Position numbers and translations under genes: made by a program
Part shown: piece after piece, positions 1-11,130 of the stretch
Numbering within the stretch: position 1 is the stretch's first letter
How the letters are laid out: each line of letters begins with the position of its first letter
Notes under the pieces: model-generated
Told to the model about the DNA's origin: nothing
Seen by the model: only the letters and a program-made list of their open reading frames with translations
The model's database searches: none
DNA from: Epiperipatus broadwayi
Taxonomy: Eukaryota; Onychophora; Udeonychophora; Euonychophora; Peripatidae
Direction of reading: 5' to 3'
Assembly: GCA_028023455.1 (NCBI GenBank)
Contig: JAQFVV010000351.1
Span: 684,001-748,000, forward strand
DNA length: 64,000 bases

Positions 1-612
1 ATCCATCTTAAAAATTAGCAGCTCTATAAAGAATATTTGAATCTTTGTACTTTATAAGGAATCTAAAAATTATATATATATATTTAAAAATTATTGCATA
101 AAATATAAAAATTAAAAAAAAAACACTTTACATTAATTTTTTCATAATAATCATCATTATTAGTAAATCCCTCAGTGGGTCATGTGATACTTGAGCACTC
201 TAGCAGCAGATTGAACATTTAACATTATCGCTCATCTTTTAAAATACAAATTCTAAACATCACTACGGTTCCAATCCTTCAAGTACTTTTATTTTTTTAT
301 TTTTCAAATTGATGTTTTGCATAAGGTTATGTATCAATTTCTGTGTTTTTCATCTTAAAAATTGCATTCTATTTATAAAATTAATAATATCTTTATTTTT
401 AAAAATAAATATACATTAAATTTTTTGCTGTACTAATATATATTTTTGTTGTTGTTGTATTAAGTCAAAAGTTTTTTTTTTTCCTCATTTATCAATTTGG
501 GACATATAGACTAAAAGAATTTTAAACAATTCTGAGAAATATAACAACAAAAAAGCTAATCAATGTTATTAAGCTCTTCAATCAATTATTTATTATTAAT
601 TATATTATAAAC
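1..612. other. AT-rich intergenic or intronic DNA, no gene seen
   Basis: No open frame of note and no RNA gene is visible. A phrase near 175-205 (GTGGGTCATGTGATAC) weakly resembles the SINE-like sequence at 5409-5475, but it is too short to annotate. Confidence 0.5.
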
Positions 613-1049
613 ATAAATAATAGTATTTATATGTTGGACTACTTCCATTATCTAATATGAGTATTGAATATCTTTAGAAAAAAATAACTTTATTTAAATA
701 TTCCAAATACATTCAACTTCTAGGAATAGCACACAGGTTCGAATATGCACAGCATTTCGAAAGGTATTATTCTCCCCTCTTTTTCAGATATTGCTAACCT
801 GATCAGTGACAGTACTGCACTTGACAGACCAGGAACACCTGAAGAAGAGATGAGAATAATGCTGCTCGAAATGTTGTGCATATTCCAATCTGTGTGCTAT
901 TTCTAACAGTTGAATGTATTTGAAATATTTAAATAAAGTTAAATTTTTCTAAAGACATTCAATACTCATATTAGATGATGAAATAGTCCACCATATAAAT
1001 ACAACTAAAACACCATCATCACAAATCTTCAGGAAAATAATAAATAATA
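613..1049. mobile_element. Foldback insertion with 10-bp TSD, Penelope-type 3' motifs
   Basis: The left arm (623 to about 790) and right arm (about 838-1001) are long imperfect inverted copies around a spacer of about 50 bases; for example AATATGAGTATTGAAT is repeated in reverse on the right. Right of the palindrome is an unpaired tail of 38 bases (1002-1039). ATAAATAATA occurs at 613-622 and again at 1040-1049, read as a target-site duplication, although it is AT-rich and could be chance. Each arm, read outward, has CTGAAGAAG or CTGAAAAAG followed by CGAAATG; the right arm then has AATAAAGTT. The same order recurs at 11131 and 62570. No coding sequence is seen. Assignment to Penelope-like elements is inferred from the shared architecture with 49859-50925. 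A non-autonomous DNA transposon is the alternative. Confidence 0.6.
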
Positions 1050-1849
1050 ATAAGTATGCTTTTAAAAGAAGTAAAATTTGTTAAAAGAATTATGTATCAA
1101 AAATTCTTTGCATAAAGACAGATATAGCAACTATGCAATAAAGTAGCATGTGTAAGCAATAACATCTGATATTAGTCGTGATTTTATCACAGTGCAGCAA
1201 GATTAAATAATTCTTTGACAATGTAGCTTGTAAATTAAATTAGTAATATATTCAGATTTATTTGATCTATGAATAAGTGTATATTATTGGCATTACATAT
1301 TTGATAAGCTGTAAAATTATTTATGTACTTATTAACAATCACTAGATATCACAATAAATGTTTTTTTCTTTCAATTTATGTATTTTTTAAAAATATATGA
1401 CAAAATAACCCAACTCATTTTTCCAAATGCATTTTTTTTTAAAAAATACTAATCTATTTTTTTCTGTTTCTTTTTTCTATATCTCTATTACAATATAAAC
1501 ATATTTGTTGTTCTTTGTGCCTTTAGAACTCAACAAATTTTGCACTAATCTTGAAGAATCTTGCATGATTTTCATCCTTTGTTTATATAAAATTTTACTA
1601 GCATATACCGTTTTGCTTTAATTGTTTTTTCAAAAAACAACATAAAAGCATGAAAAACTATATAGTAATTATTTTCAAAGTATGTCATAAAAACATAAAA
1701 AAGGCAACACTGATTAAAAGATTACAGAGCTGGATTTTTTATTTGAAAGAACAGGTTTTGATAAGGCAAAATAAAATTTTGATTTTGTACATACATTTTA
1801 AATTAATTAAATTGTTTGGAAACATGAATTTATTTCTCATTTGAATAAT
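1050..1849. other. AT-rich DNA, nothing recognised
   Basis: Only short poly(T)/poly(A) runs and AT-only stretches are seen. A 64-codon open frame at 1650-1844 is lysine- and isoleucine-rich, has no recognisable family, and is probably chance. Confidence 0.5.
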
Positions 1850-2960
1850 GATAATTTACATCAATTATAATAATAAATTTGATAAACTTTTAGGATTTCA
1901 ATTTAAAAATATATTTAATTTAACACATGTTAAAGTAAAATTTAAAATGGATTGGTTATAAGAAGAGAAATATAACTGAAATTAATAAACTTTTACTATG
2001 AAATTGATAGAATTTTAAGAATGTCAGTTTAAATATATTTAACACATGAAAAAGTAATTTTTAAATGCTTTTAAAACAGGCAAAACTCTACATATATATT
2101 ATATGGTGGTCATGTGATGTTTTTAAATGCTATTGGGTTTAGCAAGAGAAATACTAAATTTGATAAACTATTGTCATTTCTCTTTAAGTATATTTTCTTG
2201 TGATAAATTAAGATATGGCCTGCATATTAAAATGCATGCTAAAGAAATGAAAAGATTATTTTTGATAATCCAGATAAAATTCTATTGAATAAATATACTT
2301 TATGTTATTGAAACTTCATTTGGATCATGTATTTAATTTCTCATTTGCATATATTATGATGATGTTTAAAATTTTATAGAAATATAAAAAATTATCATAT
2401 GAAAAATGCTAAGTAATTTTTAAATTTTTGTTTATTATACTTAATAAAAGTTATATTTTTTGTGATACTGCTATTGATTATTTCATGTAAATATTACATA
2501 AATGCATTTTAATGATCAAACTTTTTACTAATGCAGGGGGACACTGGGAGAAATGGAGAAAATTAATGAACAAAAAATATATTTGGTATTCAATACATCA
2601 AAGTAAAAATGGAATACATAATAATATTTCAGTTATCAAACTTTCTACTAATATGTCCATAAAGCTAGAATTCAAAAGTGGAATATATAAATATATTTTA
2701 ATTATCAAACTATCTAATAATATTGATGGGACAGCTGAAGAAATGGACAGAATAATTGAGGAAAACTTTTATTTGGTATTCAGCACATCTAAAAGTAAAA
2801 ATGGAATTTAGATAATAAAACATTAAAACAATTTTACTTCTCAGAATACAACTTTCCTATATAAATTAGAAAGGTATTTTAATAATCAAATGCATTATAT
2901 TCTGTTATTTTTATTATTATTCTACTAATGTGTGCAAAGCCTTGTGTTAGCTTTACTTAT
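1850..2960. repeat. Degenerate tandem repeat array
   Basis: Related phrases recur at irregular spacing. A TATCAAACTTTCTACTAAT-like phrase starts near 2513, 2633, 2701 and (weaker) 2884. TTTGGTATTCA followed by AAGTAAAAATGGAAT occurs near 2581-2614 and 2773-2807. Earlier phrases built on TTGATAAACTTTTA and AACACATG recur near 1878, 1990 and 2157. A 99-codon open frame (2512-2811) spans part of the array and only reflects the repeat; it resembles no protein I know. The spacing of clear units is about 70-190 bases, so this is an old, diverged array rather than a young satellite. Confidence 0.45.
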
Positions 2961-3034
2961 GTTATTAAAATAAAGCAATATAATGTAGTCAAGAATTAAA
3001 ATATATTTAAAGAATATTTACAGGTAATATTAAT

Positions 3035-3129
3035 ACATGAGTTATCAACAGCAGTTAAAAATGGCATACAATATTATTTATAAAAATGTGTTACAATAAT
3101 TATTTTTACCTGTTGTTGATAACTCATGT
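3035..3129. mobile_element. Short hairpin element (28-bp inverted repeats)
   Basis: A 28-base arm at 3035-3062, starting ACATGAGTTATCAACA, is repeated in reverse at 3102-3129 with two or three mismatches, around a 39-base loop. The whole is 95 bases. No TSD was identified. It could be a very small MITE or a structured repeat. Confidence 0.5.
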
Positions 3130-5249
3130 AAGATTAATTCAACAAAATAAATGCAATGTAATTATGAACTACATTTTATTTTTTTAATGTAGTAATGTGA
3201 GCAAAGTCCATATATCAATAGTTTTAACACTGATTATAATTTTGTTTATTCTGTTGTTTCTAACTTTTTTTAGTAAGGGAACATATCTAATATGTTTAAA
3301 TTTAAGAACCACACAACCCTTTTTCTGCATGGCAAATAGAATAGTAGTTCTATAATTAATCATTTTCCTTTCACTGAGTTAAATCTTTTTCTAATGAAAT
3401 CTAATAACTGTTGAAAAAAAAAATTAGCTAACAATTCTTTTTTTAAAATAGTGATTTTAAAATTTCAGTGTCTTAAATTATATCCAAACTTTAAGGAGTC
3501 CTTTTATTATAAAGATGTAAAAGCTGTCAGTATAATATTAAAATAAATATCAATTTCTAAAAATAAAATGAAGCCATAAATCATTTCTTCACATCATTTA
3601 ATTTTTAAAATATAGCTATATAATACGTTTATTCTTTATCATATAAAGCACTATAAAACAGCATATACAAAATAAATCTAGTATATTAATAATATTAATT
3701 TGATTTGCAATATGCATGATCAATAGTGTTAATCTATTAATTATTGAATGATTAATTTAACATTAAAAAATTTTAAAAATATAGATTTCTCAATATTTAA
3801 TTCTTAAGTATTTATCAGCTTCAAGTTGGTTACCATCTTTTCTTAATAAATTTGTTGAACAATACTAAATAAAAAATACTGGTGGAGTATGCTCCTCAGG
3901 TGGTTTATAAAATTGCATGTACTAACTCAACAGCTGTGTGTATTACAGGGAATCTCATATGAACAGATCCATGAGAATCACATAACATGCATATTTGTAC
4001 AAGAGAGTGAAACAAAAGACTGAATATGAATTGAACTTTTTTTTAATATTAACATGCCACATTTTCTCCATCCAATGTTAGAGCAATTTGCTTTGAAAGG
4101 GATGATTAAAAAAATACAAAAAGATGTGAGAAATTGCAAAGGAACCACATTCCAGCAACAAAAAGGATTTATGTGGTCCATTGCCTGAAAAATGGAATAT
4201 TTAATTGCCTTATTTGCATATTCTACCTCAATCTTGTCAATTATATAAGCATACCTTTACTGCATAACTTTATTCAGCACCATGATTCTGGCATTGTTTT
4301 ACTGAATGCTAGCCCAGTGCATTTAATTAGTATATGTTTATTATACCTTTTCATCAGAACTCTAAGTCAATGAATGCTTAAGAATTACATAGTTTTATGA
4401 AAAAAATTAATACTTTGACAATTACATATCTCAATATTATAAAAATGTGTTGCTTTCATTACTTTAACCTATCTTTAATATATTATTGACTTGTAAGATG
4501 ATATTTGATATCAGTAATCTTCAAGTTGAAAAATTCTGCTTTAAATTATAATTTTAAAGGGTCTAAATACAGCTTAGTGTTTTATGATCTCTGCATAAAA
4601 TCAGATCATTGAAAAAGTATTAAAAATTAAATATTTATTGAATTAAGATTCTGTGAGTTAAAATATTTTTGAATAACTAACTTTACTTAAAAGTAAGTGA
4701 TAAAATGAATCAAAGCAAAAATGAAAGGCAATCAAAAGAATGCTTAGAGCATCACAGGATTGAGTAAAACAAATCTTGTAATCGAAATGCTACAATAATA
4801 TTTTAAATCCTGCATTATTTATTACAGTGGTAAAATGGCTTATGTTAGGTTGCAAACCATGGATTATGATTTCTGATGTCCATATTTTATTTGAACCTCT
4901 AAACCACAAACCATTTGATTGATTTTGATCAAAATTTAATTTCATTTATTCAGGTGAAATATTGTTCTTAAGTTTAATAATTATATTTTCTATTAATATT
5001 GGTACTATAAAATAAAGAATAAAGATTTTACATGATTAAAAATGAATTATAAAATTAGATATCAAATTATCTTTTCAAGTGATAAACATTGCATAGTATT
5101 ATAATCATGTTTATTCTGTGGTACAATGTATTATTTACATAAATATTATCCATCCATATTATTTTGAAACCATTATCTTGTATTATTTCAAAATGACAAT
5201 TTTATCCTTGATAACTTGCAATATTTTATTATTGATGTTTTCTTCTCCA
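3130..5249. other. AT-rich DNA, nothing recognised
   Basis: Overlapping open frames on both strands near 3978-4373 (67 and 79 codons) have no recognisable family and look like chance. No repeats or RNA genes stand out. Confidence 0.45.
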
Positions 5250-5280
5250 CAATTTCACTTAAAGAGCAGTCTTCATCAGA
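5250..5280 (-). other. Penelope-type 3' motif, single copy
   Basis: Read on the minus strand, CTGATGAAGACTG (5279 downward) is followed by GAAATTG, and further on by AATAATAAAAT. This is the same order as at 11131-11182 (CTGATGAAGACTG, GAAACTG, AATAATAAAAG). CTGANGA with GAAA is the conserved core of hammerhead ribozymes, but pairing between the two parts is weak here, so only a degenerate relic can be proposed. Confidence 0.35.
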
Positions 5281-5408
5281 AATATCCACAGAATATATTA
5301 TTTTAAGCTTTTTACATTATTTTCAATTTTGTAGTATGCATAAAAAATCTTTTATGCTACAAATTTTAATTTATAAAATATTTTATAGCTGAACATATGT
5401 GTGTTCAA

Positions 5409-5475
5409 GTGTATCAGTGTTATGAGATAGTGTGGAGAGTGGTGGGTCATGTGAAAGTCTGTGCTCATACCCTGT
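5409..5475 (+). repeat. SINE-like repeat fragment, copy 1
   Basis: GTATCAGTGTTATGAGATAG is matched by GTATCAGTGGTATGAGATAG at 9444-9463, and both copies continue with related sequence ending in a CATACCCTGT- or AAACCCTCT-like phrase. The first part resembles a tRNA-type A box and the second a worn B box. Both copies are followed by AT-only sequence. A tRNA-derived SINE remnant is the best guess. Confidence 0.35.
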
Positions 5476-5532
5476 CTATTAAAATATTTTATCTAAAATA
5501 TAAGATAAAATTACTTGTATATATATATATAT

Positions 5533-5543
5533 ATTATACTTAA

Positions 5544-5587
<44 letters not shown>

Positions 5588-5598
5588 TTAAGTATAAT
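5533..5598. repeat. (TA)n microsatellite inside a palindrome
   Basis: ATTATACTTAATACTA at the left edge is repeated exactly in reverse at the right edge (TAGTATTAAGTATAAT). An uninterrupted TA run lies between, so the whole 66 bases form one palindrome. Further TA repeats lie just to the left, from about 5517. Confidence 0.8.
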
Positions 5599-5990
5599 CT
5601 TTGTAAATGCTACTATAGCAAATAATAAACATTATCATCCCAGTATATAATAATACTGCAATAACAAAATTAATCTCTAATTACAGTATAGCAAGTGCAG
5701 AAATGGAAGTGTGCATTATTTTCTGTAGAAGTATTTAAAAAGTGATTGTATTTAGTTCTGGTAACAAATTCTAATGAACTAACATATTGGGAAAAAATAG
5801 CTAGAAAAATAATCCAACTACAGAGTGAAATTTTTCTTAAAACATTGTAATATATCATAATGCTTAATATAAGTAGAGGGGTAAAAGTTAAAGAAAAAGA
5901 ACTTGCATTGGATGTTATCTTTTGGATAATAATAGCTAACTAGTTGTTTACTCATCAATTGCTAATATAAATTTGAATTAACTATATGAA

Positions 5991-6170
5991 ATAAATTATG
6001 AGCTGCTTCAGAAATACTTGTCTAGTGAAAACATGTTCCACCTAAATTTTAATCTCAGTCTTAACATGATAGGCAATTTTTTGCCTATCAAACTAGGACT
6101 GAGAGTCAAATTTAAGTGAAATATATTTTTCAACTAATGAAGTATTTCTGAAGCAACTCAGTATTTATTT
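5991..6170. mobile_element. Foldback hairpin of about 180 bp
   Basis: Sequence around GAGCTGCTTCAGAAATACT (6000) is repeated in reverse around AGTATTTCTGAAGCAACTC (6141-6159). The arms are closed by a perfect inner hairpin at 6068-6089, GATAGGCAA / TTGCCTATC with a TTTT loop. Arm identity is imperfect, so the element is old. No coding sequence and no clear TSD. Confidence 0.65.
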
Positions 6171-6174
6171 TAAA

Positions 6175-6256
6175 TTGCCTACAACACTATGACTAGGATT
6201 AAAGTCTAGTGAAATTTGATTTTTCCACCAGTTGAGTATTTCTGAAATAGTTTTAG
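6175..6256 (+). repeat. Extra half-copy of the adjacent foldback
   Basis: ACTAGGATTAAAGTC, then GTGAAATTTGATTTTTC and GAGTATTTCTGAA, repeat the order of the right arm of the 5991-6170 hairpin (6092-6151: ACTAGGACTGAGAGTC, GTGAAATATATTTTTC, AAGTATTTCTGAA). The locus therefore holds one full palindrome plus a direct repeat of one half. Confidence 0.6.
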
Positions 6257-6817
6257 AATTTATTTTAAATAGTCAATCCAAATTACTCAAAATATTAATA
6301 GCTATCTCATTAGACAATTTTTAAACTCTATAACCATGCTTCTCAAAATGTGAGCCACAGCATCCTAGAGGGACTTTTGTGGGGGGAACTTCAATAAAGT
6401 CTGGTGGTGATGAAAGTGACTGACAATAAACAAATTTTATATAAAGACCGAATTAAACATATTAAAATGTAAAAAAATAATTCATTTTTTAAAGTGAATA
6501 TTAAATAAAATTCTGATCAGGAGAAAGTTGTTCATCAAAATTTTGTCATCATTTATCAAAATTGATGGGTTGTTTGTCAGAAGACCCAATGCAGGCATTA
6601 TTTTACAAGTTTGCATGGTTAGAAAGTTATCACTATTAGTACCTGTGATTTTTGGGTGAGGATGTGTGTGAATACTTGGCTCATTAATGTTTAGTGACTA
6701 GTCTCTAATATTGAGATTATAATATGTGGACAATCATGTACCTTTTGCATGCTGATTGAGAGCAAGAAAACTGCAATAAAATTAACAACTTTAGCAAGTA
6801 AGAGATTTGCACTATTT

Positions 6818-7600
6818 GAGGTTTAACATCATCATCATCATCATTGTCAACATTATCAACCCACTGCAAGATGAAGGTCTCTCCATGTTCAATTCATCAT
6901 CTCTGATCTCTAGCCTCTTTTTTCTACATCACCCCTGCACACTTTCTTATTTCATCCATCCATCTCACATGCAGTCCTTTTCTGGTCTCTTAAAATGTCT
7001 TGAAATCCAGTTTAAAATTTCAATTGTCCATCTCTTATCATTTTTTCTAGCAATATGTCCAGCCCAACTTCACTTCAGTCATTTAATTTTATCAACAAAA
7101 TCAGTAACAGCTGTTTGTTCTCTTACCCATATTTTGCATTTTTGATCTCTTCTTGTTAGTCCTAACATACATCTTTTTATACTTCTTTGAGTGGTCTGGA
7201 GTCTCTATATTGCTCTTCTATTAAATGTCCAAGTCGAAGATCAATAAGTAAGAACTGCTAAAACATGTTTATTAAAAATCTTACTTTTTAAACATATAGG
7301 CATATTTCCTTTTAATATTAAGTTATTTCTACCAAAAGTACTCCAACCAAGTTTAGTTCTATGATTAATTTCATCCATTATGTTTCCTTTTGTAATAATA
7401 ATCCGACCAAGGTATTTGTAGTTGTTAACTTCTTCTAACTCATCATAATCAATCTTTATTTTCATTTTTTGAGAAAATCCATTGAACATTACTTTATTAT
7501 TTTTAACATTTACTTTTAATCCTACTTTTTTATTTTCATCTGATAACTCCTGCAACATTTCCTGAAACTCTAAACATATTAACCATTAAAATTGATAAGT
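6818..7600 (-). pseudogene. LINE (RTE-like) 3' end: reverse transcriptase C-terminus
   Basis: On the minus strand, an open frame of 105 codons (7558-7241) reads MLQELSDENKKVGLKVN, then YKYLGRIIITKGN and KLGWSTFGRNN. This is the characteristic region just after the FADD motif of the non-LTR retrotransposon polymerase annotated in many invertebrates as craniofacial-development-protein-2-like. Beyond a frame break, the C-terminal part continues to about 6850. The element ends in (GAT)n, seen on the plus strand as (CAT)n at 6828-6844, as is common for RTE-type elements. It is 5'-truncated at about 7600. The same 3' end occurs at 60319-60597 and 59200-59455. It lies within the hAT at 6335-9879. 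Confidence 0.85.
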
Positions 7601-7759
7601 GGATAATCAGAATAAGTTCAAAAGATATTTCAGAGAATGATAATATTGCCAGTTAAAAACTTTTGGACTAGTCACAATGGGACAATTACAATTCACACCG
7701 ATTTCTGAAGCTGGCAGTAATTGACAACAAATATCAAATGAAAATATGATACCGCATAT

Positions 7760-9420
7760 ATTCAGTACAAATTTATTCAATCAAATAATGATTGTAACAA
7801 ACATTGTGCATAATTTACCAAAAACAATTATCAAATAATACGTGGCTAGGTAAACTTATTCACCAATTGAAAACAATTCATGCTATATATAAATTTAAAA
7901 GATGTGAGTTTTTCCAAAGAAACACTGAAAAACTTAAACAACTATCAGCATTTCTTAAAAAAACTAAATTAAGTAATAAATTATTAAAAGCTTCCTTTAA
8001 AATTGCTCATTTTGTAGCTAAAATGGAAAAAAGCCCATACAATTGATGAAAACCTTGTGTTATTGGCAGCAAAAAGATTTGTGAAACTATTCATGGTTCT
8101 GAAGTTTCAGAACTTTAAAGACCATTCCCATATTCAATGATAACAATTAAAAGTGCATATTCTATTGCCAATCATATTATGTCTAATATAATATTACCAA
8201 TAGATTATAACAGTTTTTTTGCCATTCAGCTCTATGTATCAACTGACAATATGGACAATGCCAGTTTTATAGCTTTTTTGAGATATTTGCATAATTTTTA
8301 AATTCATGAAGATCTATTTTGCAAAATTCTTTTTGATACAACAAAAGGAACAGATATATTTGAAAAAGTAAATAATTTTTTTATAGTAAAGGTATTTGAT
8401 TGGGAAAGTACGTTGGAATTTGCATTGATGGTGCTGCAGCCATGACTGGCAGAATATCAGAATTTGTAGCAAAGGCCAAAAACGTTTTCCAAAATGCAAG
8501 ACACATTCATTGTATTATTTACAGGGAAAATTTAGTTATTGATCAAATGGAAGAATCTTTTAGTAAAGAACTATCAGAAATTTCAAATACAGTAAATTAC
8601 ATAAAATTAATGCTAACAGTACCAAACTGTTTCATATTTTATGCCAAGAGATGGATTCTAATTATGAAGCACTGTTATATCATATAGACATGAGATAACT
8701 ATTTCACAGAAAAGTTCTCCAAAGGATTTTATTATTAAAAGATGAATTGAGAATTTTCTAATTGATAAAAAACAAATTAGCAGCCCAATTTTATAATCAA
8801 AAGTGGTTATTGTTAATTTCTTATTTGATGGATTTTGTTCGAAAAAGTGAATGAATTGAATCTCTCTCTGCAAGGAGAAAGTACAAATATATTATGCCTA
8901 AATACATGATTACACGCTTTCCAAAGTAAACTATCTGCATGGACTAGTTTTAAAAATTGTAATTCAGAAATGTATTTACGAATTTATTAAAAAAATATTA
9001 TGTTGATATCTGAAGATTTTTCAAAAGTATTTTTTCAATTTAGATGAAAACAAAGGATGTACTCCTGGTCTAGAATTTCAACATCTACCATAGTCATCTC
9101 ATAAACAATTAATAGAAATAAGAGCGAATAAAACTCTTGAAACTGAATTTTATAATTCTCATATATCAGAATTTTGGATTCGCAAATATGAAGAGTATTC
9201 TTCATTTTTAAGACAACGAGAAATATTCTGATTCCTTTTGCTTCAACATTTTTATGTGAAATTGCTTTTTTATCACTTTGCTAATTAAAAAATAAACATA
9301 GATTGTTTGTATAGAAAGAAAAATTAAAAAAAAATTGACTTACATTTTCAAATATTTTTCCAGATATTGATAGTATCTGTAATAACATCCAGTCATATTC
9401 CAATTAAACATTATTGTTAT
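7760..9420 (+). pseudogene. hAT transposase remnant (ZBED5/SCAND3-like)
   Basis: Broken reading frames in order match the ZBED5/SCAND3 class of hAT transposases. A degenerate BED zinc finger (7804 on, CIIYQKQLSNNT, with the second cysteine replaced by Y) is followed by FFQRNTEKLKQLSAFLKK and LLKASFKIAHFVAKMEKSPY. The catalytic-domain segment WESTLEFALMVLQP is out of frame with GICIDGAAAMTGRISEF (8411 on), and HIHCIIYRENLV, SNTVNYIKL and a later MDSNYEALLYHIDMR follow. The tail near 9180-9240 keeps a trace of the C-terminal dimerisation region (IPFASTFLCEIAFLSLC). Multiple stops and frameshifts leave no usable gene. A functional enzyme would bind the terminal repeats and excise the element in the nucleus. 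Confidence 0.88.
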
Positions 9421-9441
9421 TAAAAATTAATAAAAATTATT

Positions 9442-9505
9442 GTGTATCAGTGGTATGAGATAGCATGGATGGTTGAGAATCAAAGTCTAATTTCAAACCC
9501 TCTAT
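9442..9505 (+). repeat. SINE-like repeat fragment, copy 2
   Basis: This matches 5409-5475. GTATCAGTGGTATGAGATAG is A-box-like, and CTAATTTCAAACCCT about 40 bases on is B-box-like. It is followed by AT-rich sequence. It lies inside the hAT element, near its right end. Confidence 0.35.
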
Positions 9506-9887
9506 ATATTACATATATAAGTGCAGGTATGAAAAAAGTCTGTACTCTAGAAAAAATTCATACTTCAAAAGTTATTATTGAATATTGTTAGTAAGTTTTG
9601 TTTCCCTTTTTTTTTTTTTCATATTTATACATTTAATGTAAACATAAAACTATTAATATATATATATATATAATAATAATAAAATGTAGCTACTTTGTTG
9701 TGAATGTAATAAACATATACTATGATTTTGTTCAAATGTAAATTTTTTTATTACCCCTTATTTTCATAATACACTATATATATATATTACTTTGTAAATA
9801 TATTGTTAGTCTATGGAAACTGAGAAATATGTTACTGTTTTTCAGGCAGCTCTCATATCAAAAAGTTTGGGAAGTGCTGCTTTAGAA

Positions 9888-10510
9888 TACCTTTATGGTT
9901 ATAATAATTCTTGATTTGTTTTAAGGACAATATAGCTAAATACCTTTTTGAGAATACCAACAAATTTTATCTGTTTTTTACTTTCAGAATATCTCTCTAT
10001 AATCCCTGCGATCCTTAAATTTAAAAAAAAATTTTTTTTGTGATTGGAAGTTGTTTTCTTCCTTATCTTGAATTTTAACTCATCATTTTATTTTTCTATA
10101 TCCATATCTCCATAATTTCCAAACCCTTTTTTGAAATTGTTTACATTTTTTCCTTTATTCCATATTTCAGATTAATCATTTTATTTTTTTTTTTTTAAGT
10201 TAACTCTGTATTTTAAATAGTTTAAGAAAAAATAATGGACATTGTAAGTATATACTTAAATTTATTATTTTTGATCACGCATGTTAAGTGTCACAAAACA
10301 AATGCCGATAACTAGATAAAACATATAAAACTACATTATCATTTCTTCATTATTAATGAATTATACTATTGTCTACACCTCTTTTAACTCAATTAACATT
10401 GGTATTTCAGTATTAGAATGACTTTATAAATTTTAACAAATCCCTTTTTTAACATCACAAACTAAACAGAAATTCTATTATTAATAATATTAATAAAAAT
10501 GGTAGGAGGG
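9888..10510. other. AT-rich DNA, nothing recognised
   Basis: Long T runs occur near 10030 and 10180. No open frame, repeat copy or RNA gene was identified. Confidence 0.5.
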
Positions 10511-10512
10511 GT

Positions 10513-10615
10513 AAAAACAATAAAAGCATAAAATAAAAAAAACAATAATAGCATAAAATAAAAAGCAAAAAAACAATAATAGCATAAAAGGAAATAATAG
10601 TATAAGAGAAAAAGA
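10513..10615 (+). repeat. A-rich imperfect tandem repeat
   Basis: The unit AACAATAATAGCATAAAA, with variable A-rich spacers, recurs about four or five times (near 10513, 10541, 10573, 10593). Unit length varies from about 20 to 30 bases. Confidence 0.65.
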
Positions 10616-11130
10616 AGGTTTTTTTTTTTGGTTTTTGGGTGTGATAAAAATAGTAAAAAGTATTAATAGTTAAAAAAATATTAATAGAGGGAGCTGTATG
10701 ATAGAATATGAAAGAGAGGTTAAAAAAGAAGTTGAATTACTAGAGTAAAATGGAAGACAATTGAAAGAATAGATTAAGGTAAGAAAATTTTATATGGAAT
10801 AATTAAGAAGGCAAAATGAATGAAAATAAGTATTTAGTTAGAATAAAAGATAAAGAAAGATTATATTGATAGTGATTAAAAACATTTTTAGAGTAGTGTA
10901 AATAGTATATGTATTAAAGTTATATGTATAGGTATGTGTTACAAAGAAAAAGGATAAAAAAGATTTTAAAAGAATATAAAATAGGATGGTAAATATGTTA
11001 ATGATATTACATGATTTGAAAAGGTTAGGAAATATTTTTAAAAAATTTAAAAGTTTGATAGGAATTTAATAATTTTATATAAAATAATGTATTTTAATGG
11101 TTGTATTTTTTATGTGTGTTCAAATTTTCT
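10616..11130 (+). other. Purine-rich tract upstream of a Penelope-type 3' motif
   Basis: The plus strand is markedly rich in A and G over about 450 bases (10660-11060), unlike its surroundings. Short open stretches are lysine-, arginine- and glutamate-rich but frameshifted. Strand asymmetry of this kind is expected of a decayed retroelement open frame followed by its 3' end at 11131-11182. The family cannot be identified from the translation. Confidence 0.3.

Larger units (their letters stand above)
6335..9879 (+). mobile_element. Decayed autonomous hAT transposon
   Basis: The left end starts CATGCTTCTCAAAATGTGAG. The right end, read in reverse from 9879, starts CAGCACTTCCCAAACTTTTTG. These are imperfect terminal inverted repeats of the CAGNG-TTCTCAAA style typical of hAT elements. 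The flanking octamers CTCTATAA (6326-6333) and CTTTAGAA (9880-9887) match at 6 of 8 positions, as expected for an old 8-bp hAT TSD. A decayed transposase fills the right half (7760-9420). A minus-strand LINE 3' end (6818-7600) lies inside, so it either inserted after the hAT or the ends are mis-paired. A SINE-like fragment at 9442-9505 is also internal. Confidence is higher for the hAT identity than for the exact ends. Confidence 0.65.

Noticed and set aside
8658-8873. Minus-strand open frame
   Set aside because: It is the antisense shadow of the hAT transposase remnant.
6326-9887. CRISPR, operon or prokaryotic gene organisation anywhere in the window
   Set aside because: There are no spaced identical repeats and no dense genes; all recognisable coding sequence is eukaryotic retroelement or hAT.
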